Assembly (NCBI RefSeq): GCF_004027225.2
Contig: NC_044279.2
Coordinates: 52,848,744 to 52,912,743 of the forward strand
DNA from: Strigops habroptila
Taxonomy: Eukaryota > Chordata > Aves > Psittaciformes > Psittacidae
Direction: 5' to 3'
DNA: 64,000 nucleotides
The notes beneath the pieces are model-generated. The model was not told where the DNA came from. It saw nothing but the letters and a program-made list of their open reading frames with translations, and ran no database searches. Shown here one piece after another: positions 26,507 to 37,974 of this stretch (its first letter is position 1; every line of letters begins with the position of its first letter). The translations under genes and the position numbers were made by a program.

Positions 26507-27493
26507 CTACCACACATGCACCCGCTGGTGTGAGACTAAGTAGGAGTTGCGACTGAAGCTCTTCCCACAATGGGAGCACTGGAAAGGTTTCTCCCCAGTG
26601 TGGGTACGACGATGACGGATGAGGGTAGAGTTGTCACTGAAGCAGGTCCCACACTCAGCACACTTATAGGGTTTCTCCCCAGTGTGGGTGCGACGGTGCT
26701 GGACAAGGTGCGAGCGCTGGCTGAAACTCTTCCCACAGTCAGGGCACAAGTATGGCTTCTCACCTGTGTGGACACGCCGGTGGATGACCAGCTTAGAGCT
26801 CTCGCTGAAGCACTTGTTGCAGTCAGCACACTTGTAGGGCTTCTCACCTGTGTGGAGCCGCTGGTGGGCAATGAGATTGGAGCTGTCGCTGAAGCGCTTC
26901 CCGCACTGCGGGCACTTGTAGGGTTTCTCACCCGTGTGGAAGTTGGCGTGGCGGAGCAGGCCTGAGTTCTGGTAGAAGTTCCTCCCACACTTGGCACAGA
27001 CGTAAGGCCTCTCGCCAGTGTGGTTGCGCTGGTGCTGCACCAGGTGGGTGCTCTGGCTGAAGCTCTTCCCACAGTCCTTGCATTGGTACGGCCGCTCACC
27101 CGTGTGGACACGCTGGTGCTGGATGAGGTGGGAGCGGCGGCCGAAGCTCTTGCCACAGTCAGCGCACATGTACGGCTTCTCCCCAGTGTGGATCCTCTGG
27201 TGGCGGATCAGGTCAGAGCTACGGTTAAAGCTCTGCCCACACTCGATGCAGATGTAGGGCTTCTCTCCCATGAATGCTCGCTGGTGCACCACGGTCTCCT
27301 TACGCTTCCGGAAGCCACAGCGAGAAGTCTTCTCCAGCCCCGTGTCTGGGGAGGGAGGGTCTGGCCTCAGATGGGACACTTCCTGGTCACAGCCCGGAGA
27401 AGCAGCTTCCCTCATGAAAAAGTCCGAAAGGGTCCCACAGTGCTCGGCTGCCTCCGGCCCATCTCGCTGGAGATCCCCCTCATTTTCACTCAT
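26507..27493 (-). CDS. Nine-finger C2H2 zinc-finger protein (328 aa)
   Basis: Predicted nuclear DNA-binding protein, probably a transcriptional regulator; its target is unknown. Nine consecutive canonical C2H2 fingers (C-X2-C-X12-H-X3-H) at about residues 80-102, 108-130, 136-158, 164-186, 192-214, 220-242, 248-270, 276-298 and 304-326 are joined by TGEKP/TGERP linkers. Only two residues (VW) follow the last finger. A relic finger at about 59-79 ([21 protein letters not shown]-like) lacks its second Cys and last His. The acidic N-terminus ([18 protein letters not shown]) shows no KRAB, SCAN or BTB. Residues at helix positions -1/3/6 of fingers 1-9 read R/D/R, R/H/Q, Q/H/Q, Q/G/R, D/N/A, E/K/I, Q/H/Q, D/T/R and R/Y/S. 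The ATG at 27493 lies 12 bases inside an exon whose acceptor is at 27505-27510, so upstream exons are 5' UTR. The reading frame is intact. The exact orthologue was not recognised. Confidence 0.95.
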   Translation of the reverse strand: MSENEGDLQRDGPEAAEHCGTLSDFFMREAASPGCDQEVSHLRPDPPSPDTGLEKTSRCGFRKRKETVVHQRAFMGEKPYICIECGQSFNRSSDLIRHQRIHTGEKPYMCADCGKSFGRRSHLIQHQRVHTGERPYQCKDCGKSFSQSTHLVQHQRNHTGERPYVCAKCGRNFYQNSGLLRHANFHTGEKPYKCPQCGKRFSDSSNLIAHQRLHTGEKPYKCADCNKCFSESSKLVIHRRVHTGEKPYLCPDCGKSFSQRSHLVQHRRTHTGEKPYKCAECGTCFSDNSTLIRHRRTHTGEKPFQCSHCGKSFSRNSYLVSHQRVHVW

Positions 27494-27501
27494 GCTCCCA
27501 T
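27490..27501 (-). promoter_or_regulatory. Minimal upstream ORF overlapping the start codon
   Basis: On the minus strand the exon begins GTGATGGGAGCATGAGTG. The first ATG opens a three-codon ORF (ATG GGA GCA) whose TGA stop overlaps the main ATG as ATGA. If this exon follows 5' UTR as the acceptor implies, ribosomes would meet this uORF directly before the coding start. That would favour leaky scanning or backward reinitiation. Confidence 0.55.
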
Positions 27502-27520
27502 CACCTGCAGGGGCAGAAGC
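27502..27520 (-). other. Splice acceptor of the nine-finger coding exon
   Basis: On the minus strand TGCTTCTGCCCCTGCAG precedes GTGATGGGAGC. The pyrimidine tract and CAG are good, and the coding exon would start at 27504. Candidate donors upstream are CTCAG|GTGCGG near 27595 and GGCGGAG|GTGAGG at 28019-28021. Which one is used cannot be told by eye. Confidence 0.7.
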
Positions 27521-27584
27521 AGCAGCCAGACACGACCAACACGTTTAGTCACGATGTGCACACCTCCCTTCTCCACCCAGCCTG

Positions 27585-28480
27585 GCCACCCCGCACCTGA
27601 GCCCTCCCGCCTAGCCCGGCCCGGCCCCGCCGCTTCCAGGCGAGAGCCGAAGGCGTCGGGACCGGCTCCATCCTCCCTCGCTGTCACCCGCCTGCGCGGC
27701 CACCCGTCGCCCCCGACCAACACGGGCGCTGGGGAGGGGATGACCCCGCGCCCGCCCGCTCCCCGCCCGAGGGGGCTGTGCCGGGGCACGGGAGGCCGAG
27801 GCGCTAAGCCGGTGAAAGTGGTGCCGGGAGCGGGGAGGCCGGCAGGCAGCGGCGGGGCCTGGCGGCAGCACCCCACAGGCCTTCCAAAGCCCCGCCGGGG
27901 GTCAATACCGGCGGCGGCGCTGCGGAAACACCGCCCCCCGCCCCGGGCGCACCCCGCAGCCCGGCCCCGGTGCCTCAGCTGCCCGCTCCCGAGGCCGGCG
28001 ACCCGCCGTGCCCGCCTCACCTCCGCCCGGCGGCACGGCCCCAGCCCGGCTCGGGGGGGCGGAGGGGGCGCCGGGCGCAGCCCCCGCTGGCGCGGCACGG
28101 CCACCGGCCGCGGGAGGGGAAGTTCCCCGCGTGGAGCCCGCCCCGCCGGCACTTCCTGCGGCTCCCGGGAGGCGGCCGGCCGGCCTCTATGGTTGTAACC
28201 CTTCCGGCCCCGGCCCGCCCTGTGTTCCGCGCCTCACGGCGGCGGTCCGAGGTTCCCCCCTCCTGCCAGGGCGCTGGGCTGCAGCAGGCGCCGGCAGGCG
28301 GGGCCCGAGCCGGCGGCCGGTGGAGCCCCTCCCAGCCGGGGCGTCTGCCGCTGGCTGCTCCCGAGCCGGGACGCACCTCGCAGCTCCCCCGGCGGCGGCC
28401 GCCGCCCTGCGTGGCCTGACCCGCCCCGGCCTCCCGCCGCTGCTCGTCCCTGCCCACTGCGCGGAATGACCTGCCCCGTG
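27585..28480. promoter_or_regulatory. CpG island, promoter of the nine-finger gene
   Basis: A block of about 0.9 kb, very GC-rich and dense in CpG, abruptly different from its flanks. It sits immediately upstream of the minus-strand zinc-finger coding exon. It contains ETS-like CACTTCCTG near 28150, GC boxes, and a good minus-strand donor (GGAG|GTGAGG) at 28019-28021, fitting a non-coding first exon. No TATA box was seen. The position of the transcription start, and whether the island also fires on the plus strand, are unknown. Confidence 0.85.
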
Positions 28481-28829
28481 CCCTGGCCCTGTTCAGGGGC
28501 TTAGATGGAACGAGCAGAGGCGGGAGCGGGCCTGGGCATGGCTGGTTCTAAGCACAGGGATACAGCTCTGCTCGCTCGAAGCGCAGGATCTGCGCTTAGA
28601 TGGGGCAACGGGGCAGTAGGAAGCAAAAAGGACCGAGGTTTCATAGGCCTCCTCAGTTGGCCGTGCTGACCTCTTGTTCCATGGCTTCCTGTTCCTTCAG
28701 TGCTGTCCCACAGCCTTGCAGCCTTCCTCGCACTACCATGTTTCTCTGTTGTCTCAGTTGTTTTCTTCACCTAACACTCCCCGGCATGTCTTGGTATCAC
28801 TGTTGTCTCAGTTTGCTCCCTCACGTTTC

Positions 28830-29166
28830 TTTATTCCAGCTGTAGAATAAAGAGAAGGCTCTGAAGAGACCTTACTGTGGCCTTTGACTGTATAAAGGGG
28901 GTGCAGAAGAAACAGTACCAAGGACAAGGGACAATGGTTTTAAATTGAAAGAGCATAGATTTAGATCAGATACAAGAATATTTTTTTTTTTACCACGAGA
29001 GTGGTGAGACACTGGCACAGGTTGCCCAGAGAAGTGGCTGCCTCATCGCTGGAAGTGTTCAGGTAGGATGGGGCTTTGAGCAACCTGGTCTAGTGCATGA
29101 TGCTTCTGCCTGTGGCAGGACTAGATATTTGAAGGTCCCTTCCAAGCCAAACCATTCTCTGATTTC
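28830..29166 (+). mobile_element. CR1 LINE 3' end, diverged
   Basis: Plus-strand CR1. It begins around TTATTCCAGCTGTAGAATAA, continues through GACCTTACTGTGGCCTTTGA and GACACTGGCACAGGTTGCCC, and ends near AGGTCCCTTCCAAGCCAAAC and ATTCTCTGATT. A run of about 12 T bases interrupts the ORF2 C-terminal region at 28981, and small deletions are present. Confidence 0.88.
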
Positions 29167-29590
29167 AGATTTCAGCACCTGACGTGCTCCCAAACTGCTC
29201 TATAAATGAGGAAGGGAGGGTGGTCTGATGAGAGGAAACTTGGACTGCACAGGTCAAAAAGAGGGCTTACCAAAAGGTAAGAAAGAAGCCTAGATTTTCA
29301 TGAGATTTTCATGCAGTTGAGTCACATCTTTTTTAAGTACTGAGTCAATCAAGAGAACAGGACACACCTATTTTTGGCTCAGGATGCAAAGGTTTGCAGA
29401 ACCTGAACTGTCACTTGCCTCTGTGTGCTTAAATATTGACAGGAATATTAATTTAAAAATTGGCTATAATTTTAAATAATCAGAGTTAAATGCTAGTGGT
29501 TTACACTGCTATTCAAAGCAGAAGAAACAAAAGACATTTTGTGCTTTGGTGCCCTTAAACAAACTTACCACAACTTTTCCTTCTAACCAA

Positions 29591-29627
29591 ATATGGTGGG
29601 AAAACAGCTCTGTTGTTCCCACCATAT
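29591..29627. repeat. Inverted repeat, 12-bp arms
   Basis: ATATGGTGGGAA (29591-29602) and its exact reverse complement (29616-29627) surround a 13-base loop. A direct repeat AAACAGCTCTGT recurs about 60 bases away. Confidence 0.7.
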
Positions 29628-32600
29628 AGCCTGAATTCTTTTTAAACAGGTGAGTCCTTTTAAACAGCTCTGTCTAGTAATTGCTCTGCAGACCTTATAC
29701 CCAGATGTTGCTCCACTGAGATAAGTGTTGTTGACCAGGAGAATTGCAAGAGAGAAACTAAGTTGTGTAAATAAGATAATGTGTTTCATGAGACAGAAAA
29801 ACAAGAGGGAGGATCATTGAACTACATACCCTCAGAGTGCCTGGTATAGTCAGCTGGAGGAGGAGAAAACATTTGTTAACGTCTTTTTCACAGGGGCTGC
29901 AAAGCAGCACAGCTTAAAATCTTGAAAAATAATTTTTAAGGAGCAAATGGTAAATGGGGAAAATGTGGTAGCAATTGTGTTCAGTCTGTTCTCTGCAAGG
30001 TGGAGATCTGGTACTTGGGATGGATACCTGGAAAATAACCACAGGTAGGGAAGATGGAACCTGGGATCAAATTGTCAGTAAGACAATTAGAAGTATGGCA
30101 CAGACAAAGGTTACATTACTATTTATATGCCAGTGCAAAAGAAGATGCTGATCCAAGGACAGGACAACATCCACACAAAGGAAATGGGTATGAAAAAGAA
30201 AGAGGACCTATAGTTGTTTGGGAATGTGTGTTCTCTGTTGCTCAGTACTTCTATATCTTCGGAGTGGCATGGCTGAAGGAAATGGAAATTAAGCCAGTCG
30301 CTCACTGGGTAAGGAAAAACTGGGAAGATGGCCAGGGATGCATTGCTAAAGCTTCGAAACATAATACTCACAGAGGTGAGCATCATCAGAATAACAGCAA
30401 TAAAATGTTGGAGGATGACAGCAGGATGGTTTGTTGTGAATAATTTATAGTAGTTTAATTCATACCAAAATAATTTATAATAAGGATTTTAACCATACAT
30501 TAAATCACCAAGTGAGCAAATTTGGATTAAGTAAGTGATGTTAATCATATTTTGTAGGCATACTTATAAAGGGGTTTTTTCCCTAAAGGAAACACTGATT
30601 CTTACTGTCTGAGGAACATTTAGAAATCTTAAACTAAGAGTAATCTTTTCACAAAATAACCTCTTTTTTTATTGAGGAGGATTTATATACATACAATTAG
30701 TTGTATAAGTTAATATGTGTTTATTTATTTAACTCACATAAATTTTCAATGCCATTATTGTAAACTGTTGAATTCCTATTTATTAAATAAATCCTTTGTT
30801 TATTCCAGGTCTGACAAGATGTTTGTAGAATTGGAATAGTGGAAATGAAAAAAACTAGAATTTTCAGTTTGTCTTGTAAGTGAAATATGATGAATAGACC
30901 TAAGAAATATTTTATGTTTAAAGTTGTAGTATTTATTAACCAATGCTTAAGAAATTGAGGTGGTAATTGTAATAGGTCTCACACCTAATGATTATTCAGG
31001 TTGGAAGGGGAAACTAAACTTTAACATTGTATAAGTTTGTGGATAATCTTCTGCAAGACTTTTGCAACAGGTATACTGTTGGCACAATTGTGCTTCAGTT
31101 TATTTTTTTATGTAAGCCAAATTATTTTTATAGGTTACTGTAAATCTGGGCTTTAAAATGGATGGCCATCTTTTCATGCGTAATTTAAATAGGTTTAACT
31201 GGGGAAAAAAATTACACTCAAATTTAAGAAAAAAATCAAAACAAAACCAACCAAAACCATTAAAATATTTCTAGTTTAAAATTAAACAGAACCACAGAGA
31301 AAATATTTATTATCAAGTTGGCTGACTGATTATGCTTTCACACCATTCCCTTCCCAGACTCCCTCCCATGTCAAGTGCTGTGTGTCCTCTGATATGTTGA
31401 CAAATAATATGCAGCCTTCTAGTTCCCAAACCAAACTCTCTTGTTATTAAGATAAACTTTTACAGAAGGACTGGGTCACAGACACTGGCTTCTTGATAGC
31501 TCCTCAAGTTCTTCCTTTCTTTCTCCTTTGAAATGCTGTGCAGATTCCTCTGTCTTTCCTTTCAGCAATTCGTACATGTCATATTTACTAGTCTGCAGTG
31601 TCTGTCATGGTTCCCAGAGTATGATCTGGTTCATGGCCATCAACTGTATTGAGCTGTGGCTCTCCAGGTCTCACAGACTGTGAGGAATAATGGTCTGCAA
31701 ACCGCTTTCCCTTTTCTGGTTTGCGTTGATGGAGAATTTCCTTCTGCCCACTACACTTCTGGTTGCATTGGAAACTGTCCTGTTGGTTCCCTGTAGACTT
31801 AGATGTTTCATCACTTTTGGGACTTCAAAGCGAGCTGACAGTTGAGGCTTCTTCAGCACTTGGTTTTATTTTGGCATGGTCCTATCTGTCCATATGCTTA
31901 CTGCTACTACTTTGCCATTACCTCCATTTTTGTCCCAGATTTATGTGCACCGCTTGCCCTGTGTTGGTTTGCTGAAACTGTGGTGCTTGGTGGTTACTGA
32001 TGTAGCTATTTCATGGTTATATAGAGATGTTGCTCATCTGTGCATAGTGTTTTGGATCTGTTCCTGCAGAAGGCACCCTAGCTGAGAAATCTCTATCCAC
32101 CTTGTGGTATTAGCCTTTAAATCTGTGTGGATTAGTGATTACTCCTCTTTAAACAAAACCATATGTCGGACATATAATTTGTACTTCACACAGAGGAGCA
32201 GGAACACTTGCTCCTTACCATAAGGTAGAGTGAAAAATGTGTAATTTTAGTCAGTATCATCCCATGCTGTTTGAAATGTGGAGTCTCCCGCACAATAATA
32301 ATCTTGTCATCTTCAGACTTGATGATGGAGAGTCTTTCTTGTGCCTGGGTTCACTTTTCACATACAGAGTTTAGCTGATACCATTACAGACAGATGTAGC
32401 CAGTAAATGATTGCCAGCTGCCTAGATGTCCTGTGTAGATGAGGATGACAATTAATTTTTGATCTCACAGGCAATGAACACTTTGCACCAGATACATTAG
32501 GTCATGTTTTTTTGTCAGTCCTTGTCCTTGTGCTTGCTTTACTCTTGAAATACAGACCTGGAGCCTTACTGTGCAGAAGGTAAAACACTTAACAGTCTTA

Positions 32601-32864
32601 GATGAGTTACATTCACAATCTTAGACAAGTTACCTTTTCCCTGGGGGGTAAGGAAATGTGATTTTTACTAATACCTGACTGGGGAACAGAACAGAGGCTA
32701 AGGTCTAGTTGCACCAGTCAACAAATGGCAGATGGTTAAATGTCAGCGGCTCTGGCACTACGCAGCTTATGGAAGTACCACTGGCAGGACAGGGAAATGA
32801 AGCTAGCGTTTCAGAACCTGGAGGGAACATCCCAAAACATTTCTTTCATTTGTGGATATGAATG

Positions 32865-33357
32865 TGTCCTGGTTTCAGCTGGGATAGAGTTAATTTTCCT
32901 CCCAGCTGTTACAGTGCTGTGTTTTGGCTTTAGTCTGGGAACAGCACTGATAACACACTGATGTTTTAGTTGTTGCTAAGTAATGTTTACTCCGATCAAG
33001 GACTTTTCAGTCTCTCATGCTCTGCCAGTGAGGAGGGGCACAAGAAGCCAGGAGGGAGCAGGGACAGGACACCTGACTCAAACTAGCCAAAGGGGTATTC
33101 CATATCACAGCACGTCATGCCCAGTGTATAAAATGGGGGGAGTTACCCAGAAGGGGTATTATTATTATATTTGACTTTATTTCAGTTGTTAAACTGTTCT
33201 TTACAGTTGCTGTAAGAACAGCTTAACTGTTCTTACAGTTTAAACCTACAAGTTTTACCATATTTTTCCCAATTCATCTCCACATCCCACCAGGGTGGGG
33301 GGGTGTGAGCGAGCGCCTGCATAGTACTTAGTTGCCAACTGGGTTTAAATCACGATA
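32865..33357 (+). mobile_element. Solo LTR of an avian ERVL-type retrovirus
   Basis: The 493-base element begins TGTCCTGGTTTCAGCTGGGA and ends CACGATA, where the last two bases are TA rather than the usual CA. It is flanked by an exact 5-bp target-site duplication, GAATG (32860-32864 and 33358-33362). A TATA-like TATAAAATGG sits near 33127, giving plus orientation. A strong hairpin (12-bp arms at 33210-33221 and 33227-33238, loop CTTAA) lies in the 3' part. No internal gag-pol sequence is present on either side, so this is a recombination-derived solo LTR. The 5-bp duplication and the sequence fit class III (ERVL) families. Confidence 0.9.
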
Positions 33358-36300
33358 GAATGTTGTTACTAGCACATCTATAAGTGCCTTTTCCACCTGT
33401 GAGACTTGTACCATTTATTGGTATCTCCAGGGTTATATCCTGGAGAACGAGTCCCAGAGCAGTGACACTGACATTTGCCCATCAGTAGGTACTGCTAAAT
33501 GCCTCACTTTATTTCTCCTCTAAACTGTGAGCAGACGCTAATGTAGCTGAGCAGAGGTGGATGGCGTACTGACAGTTCTGTGAGCAGGTCTGTATGTTCA
33601 AATGTATTTGCCTGTAACTACTCTGTGTGTTTGCACTTGGATTTATGGGCTTCTGTCTTCATTAGAGAACCCAGGACTGAATCCTATTCCTCCATTTTGT
33701 TGAATAAATAAAGAGGAGGAATGGGTGGTGAAAGTCATGCTTCATATAGTGTCCCTAAATACCTGTTTAGTGTCAGAACTCGCTCGCTCTCCTGTATTTT
33801 GGTCCCAATTCAGCCAGAAGATTATCTAGGAATAAGCAAACTTTGAGAAACATTATCTGGAAAAGCAGATCTTCTTAGGGCGTCAGACATAAAATGGGAA
33901 TGCATGTGCTAGATTAATGCTAACAGCACAACTTTATTTTATATATGCGTGTGTTAAAACACATACTTGCAAGTGAGTTACATACTTCAGCATGCAGGTG
34001 CAAATGAAGATGTGTCATTCTTTCAGATCACGACTTTGCTGGGATGGACTGTGGCTTCAAGGCTGTGTTATCATCCACCCCATCTGTGATTGTCTCCTGA
34101 GTCATGACAATGTCTACCAAAATCAGTGGTAGTTTCAAATCATCTTCCTTTCAATCACTTTCTTTAAGCATGAAAGAGGAGGCCCTTTTGCTTGGGACTC
34201 TGAGTGGACTCTAAATCCATTTACTGGCTTCTTCACTGTGAGGTTGGCAAAGGAGTCTTCTGGTCTTCATATTCCTGGTCTCAGGACATATGGGGTAGGA
34301 TGCTAGTGCATCCCTGCTGAGAAGCCAAGGGATTCTAAAGGCTTTAGATTCCCAGGTCCCACTGAGATTTACCTGAGACACGGGAGAACTTCTAGAAACT
34401 TTCAGTGGTGGACCTAATGCTTTCAACACAGGGGAAATCTTACCTGACTTTTCAGAATTTACCAATGTTTTCAGAACCCTCTGGCTTTTTGGGTGGGACA
34501 TTTCAGAATTATCCCATGGCTTCGGTGTTGGGGTTTTTTTCTGCCAGACCCAGCAAGACTGAGTGTGATGTTTCCTAGGTTGCCTAGGTAGTGGCACATC
34601 TGGAGGGTATTAAACTAGTCTTTTCAACCTGCTTTGTGACAGAACTGAATTGTTTCCTATGTGGCTTAAAGATGCCCTCTTCTGAAATTTTACTTTCATA
34701 TCTCTGAAGCCATTTAAATGCCGTTCCTTTAAAATGGAAAATCTCTGCTTTCGCGTATAATTAATCCTTAACACAAGTGTTATGTGCTGTTACAGTTCTT
34801 ATTAAATTTCTGCTAAATCAAAGTTTAATGACTAGACTTGTTGGGAAAGGGCTTTTCATTAATTTGTCTACTTCTTTAAACTAATAAAGTGCTATTGATT
34901 TACAGAGTGTGTGTGTGTAATTAACTCCTGCATCTGTTGTACCACCCAGAAAACCCACAGTTGTTGCTCTCAAAGTTTCTGGTGGGTCAGGACTCGTTCC
35001 TAGAAGGAATTATCTGCCCATTGGTACTGGGAATGCTCCCTGAGGCTTTTAAATAAGAACCTCCCGTGTAGCCACACGATCTCCCAGCCTCATTCCTTGT
35101 TTCTTGTAGGCAGAACTTACATCTTTCTGCATTTTCACCCTCTTCCTGCTACTAAAGTTTATTCAAGCCTTTATTCAAGGTTCTGATGTTTTTTACTAAT
35201 ATCTGTATTTGTAAAATACCAAAGTACAGTCATGTGTGGGTCCAGTACAAAGTCACCAAGCAGCTAATGTATAAATGTAGTGCAATAGTAGATCTCCACC
35301 TGCTGTTTTTTTCATACATTACAGCCACATTTCATACATTGGACAACCACTGAAATTCGAGAGAGGAAAAAAATATTTTGGCTGTAACTTCTGCTTTTCC
35401 ATTTAAGGAAAGAAAGAATTGTACATAATACTCAAGCTGACAAATGTGTTATCCTCTGGTTACCTGACAGATGCCATTGAGATCCTGGGCACCTGCACAT
35501 TCCAAGTAGCTCTGCACTGCTGAGATGGAAAAGCAACCAGATGAGCTTTTCATCAGGTAAGATAATGAGTTGCAACAAATTTTGATTCTGTTCTCTAAAG
35601 TTCTGTGTGAGCAAAGAGCAAATACAGGGATCTTTCCCTTGTCATTGTTTTAAGCTTTATGCAGGTAGAAAGAAAGTTTGTAGGTTACAGCAGGAGAGTC
35701 TGTGGTGGTTGTTATGGCCATAATTATTTGCAGGTTATTTTTGGATTGTTTCTCTGACAGGTCAGTCATGATCTCTACTTACGTGGTGGCTGCTTTGATT
35801 CTTCCACAGTTGGTGTTCACCTTTCAGAAAGAAAGGAGGAGGAACTGTAAGGGCAGAAAAGGCTCCTCTGTAGGAAAGAAAGATTGTGAGCAAGATTTAG
35901 TCTTCCTCTGAACCTCTGCCTTGAGAATAAGGTGAACTGCCACCTCCTTGGAGAATTCCTTTATTTTTTTCACTGAAAATGAGGGGAAGCAAGAAATGTG
36001 GTAGGAAGGTATTGGCATTTAACTCTCATAGCCTTTGCAAACAAATACAATGGTATTTTATGTTTTAACCTAATTTTTTGAGTTACACAATTATATTTGA
36101 CTCTCAGGTATAATTACAAAGAGGAGGGTTTACAAGAAGTATTTCTTTTTCTAAAATCTGTTTTAACAAAACTGAAATACTTTTTTGTACTATATCTGCT
36201 TGGACAGACTTTACCCATCTTTTGTAAAAGAGCAGCTGTTAAAAGCGAACAGAATATTCCATTATTATGTGCGTGTGGAGAATATTTTGTTTCCATATTC

Positions 36301-37079
36301 CAATGGAAGCTTGTTCTCATAGTTCATTGAACTCTTGATCTGCGTGCGCATGGTATGGAAGTGAAGGTCAGCAAAAAGAACTGATGGTATCCAAAGGATA
36401 AGATGGGGAAGCAGAACTACGGGGCAATTTAAGGTGTGGAGAAGGCCAGCTTGTGGAAAAATTGGATGAACCTCAGTACCCAAGGAGCCCGGGAAAGGAA
36501 GGAGCAGAACCCAGGAGCTGCTTCTCCTGCCCTGCTCCACTGCAAGCCCAAAGCGTTACATTTGCAACACGCCCAAGTCCATAAACCACCACCCATCCAG
36601 GCATGTTTTAGAAGCGTGTGCTGCTAGGGAGGTGTCAGTAATTCATGCAAGCTCGAGGGAAGGGTGCAGAGCCTTCCAGCACGTTTCCTCACCCACAGCA
36701 TTTTTGCCTTCCAGCATGCTTCCTTACCCGCAGCTCCTGCCTGCCGGCGAGGGAGCTTGAGGGCAGAGGCACTGCTGGGTCGTTAGTTGTTGAAGCTCCA
36801 TATGAAAGCGTGACCACCACGTCCGTCTGTCTGTGGTTTCTGAGCCTTTGACAGCAGCGCCCTCTCTTTGCCGCGGTATCTGCTGCATGTTCTCTGTTGC
36901 AACAGGGGAGGTCTTCCTCTTTGCCTGCCTTCGTTTCTTACCTTGCACCCCGCCGGGCACGAAAGCCTTTGGAGAAAAGCTAGCGCTTCTACCAGGGTGA
37001 CAGTGTCCATCCTCAGAGGGGGCACGGAGCCCTCTTTACGCTCCGTGCCACACAGGCGATGAGCAAACCAGCCTCACTC

Positions 37080-37600
37080 TCACAGCAACGCCTTGGCGAG
37101 GGCTGGGTGACCCCAACCATAGAACGCGGCCAGAGTGCAAGGGAGTGGAACCGCAGAGTCACCCAGCTCCCACCACGGGACGATTAAGGAGAAGCCCCCG
37201 CCGTATGTTGAGAGGTGCGGGTAGGGAAAGGCAGGGGACCGGCAGCACTGGCCGGGCGGCAAGCACGAGGGGCGGGAGGCGGCGCCGGGTCTGCCGGTCC
37301 CATGCGGGAGGGGTGGGGTGGGCGCACCGCTGGGCCGGTGCCACTTGCTGCCTGACCCGGGCCAGGGAGAGCCCGCAGCGGGCTTGGGGAGGAGCAAAGC
37401 CACGGCCTCTGTCGCAACAGCCGGCCTGGGAACCCGCGGCAAAGAAGGGTCGGGACGGGCCCATGCAAAAGCAGGCCCGAAGGTGCTGCTCCGAGGGTTC
37501 TGGAGAGGGATGGAGCGGCTCTGGAGGGAAGCGGGGAGCTGATGGCGGGCGGGATGCTGCTTGGGAAGAGGTTGGGAAGAAGCGGGAGGTGGTGAGACGA
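37080..37600. promoter_or_regulatory. CpG island, promoter of the five-finger gene
   Basis: GC-rich, CpG-dense block of about 0.5 kb, some 300 bases upstream of the first coding exon of the plus-strand gene. Because that coding exon starts exactly at a splice acceptor, a non-coding first exon must lie upstream, and this island is the natural place. A possible donor is GGTTAG|GTAACA near 37658; others exist. No TATA box. Confidence 0.75.
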
Positions 37601-37901
37601 AGGAAGGAGTGGGACCCTGGCCCTCAGAGCTTGTTGGTGCTACAAGGGAGGTTGAGGTTAGGTAACACCGCTTTTTATCACACTGGTCTCTTGATTAAGC
37701 TCTCTAACTGGCAAGTCGATGAAATTCAGGTCTAACAGCCTCATCTCTCTGTTTAGGTGGTGTTCGATAGCAAGTGCAGGTTTACCCTTTTAGGTAGCCT
37801 GTAGGTACTGCCAAAATGCACTGCACCTGTGTCTGCTCCTCCCTTTCTGCTATCCGTGTGGGAAAGGTTTCATGCTACAGGTCTTCTCTGTTCTCTCCTA
37901 G

Positions 37902-37974
37902 ATGGAGCCAGTGATAGAGTCTGTATTCTCTATTCTCCAGGAGGCTGGGAAGAGTGATATTGCAGGATATACAG
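37902..37974 (+). CDS. Coding exon 1 of the five-finger gene
   Basis: TCTCTCCTAG precedes an ATG that is the first base triplet of the exon. The exon encodes 24 residues, beginning MEPVIESVFSILQEAGKSDI, plus one base, and ends ACAG|GTGAGG, an excellent donor. The N-terminal peptide matches no KRAB or SCAN pattern. Confidence 0.82.

Larger units (their letters stand above)
28481..37079. other. Spacer between divergent zinc-finger genes
   Basis: No supported coding exon. It holds one CR1 (28.8-29.2 kb), a hairpin (29591-29627), a solo ERVL LTR (32865-33357) and otherwise AT-rich single-copy sequence. A 129-residue plus-strand frame at 30054-30443 resembles no family I know. Confidence 0.6.

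Noticed and set aside
26536-27156. A 206-codon minus-strand frame rich in Arg, Ser and Thr inside the nine-finger gene
   Set aside because: An out-of-frame reading of the same finger repeats.
27020-28198. A 392-codon plus-strand open frame opposite the nine-finger gene and CpG island
   Set aside because: It is the antisense shadow of repeated finger and linker codons, extended by stop-poor GC-rich sequence. No family resemblance.
27490-28457. Long GC-rich open frames on both strands across the CpG island
   Set aside because: High GC removes stop codons by composition alone; there is no conserved domain.
32740-33174. Open frames overlapping the ERVL LTR
   Set aside because: LTR sequence is non-coding; these frames have no viral or host protein similarity.
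37145-37735. A 196-codon plus-strand frame in the second CpG island
   Set aside because: Composition-driven; low-complexity Arg/Gly/Ala text with no homology, and the real start codon lies downstream at 37902.
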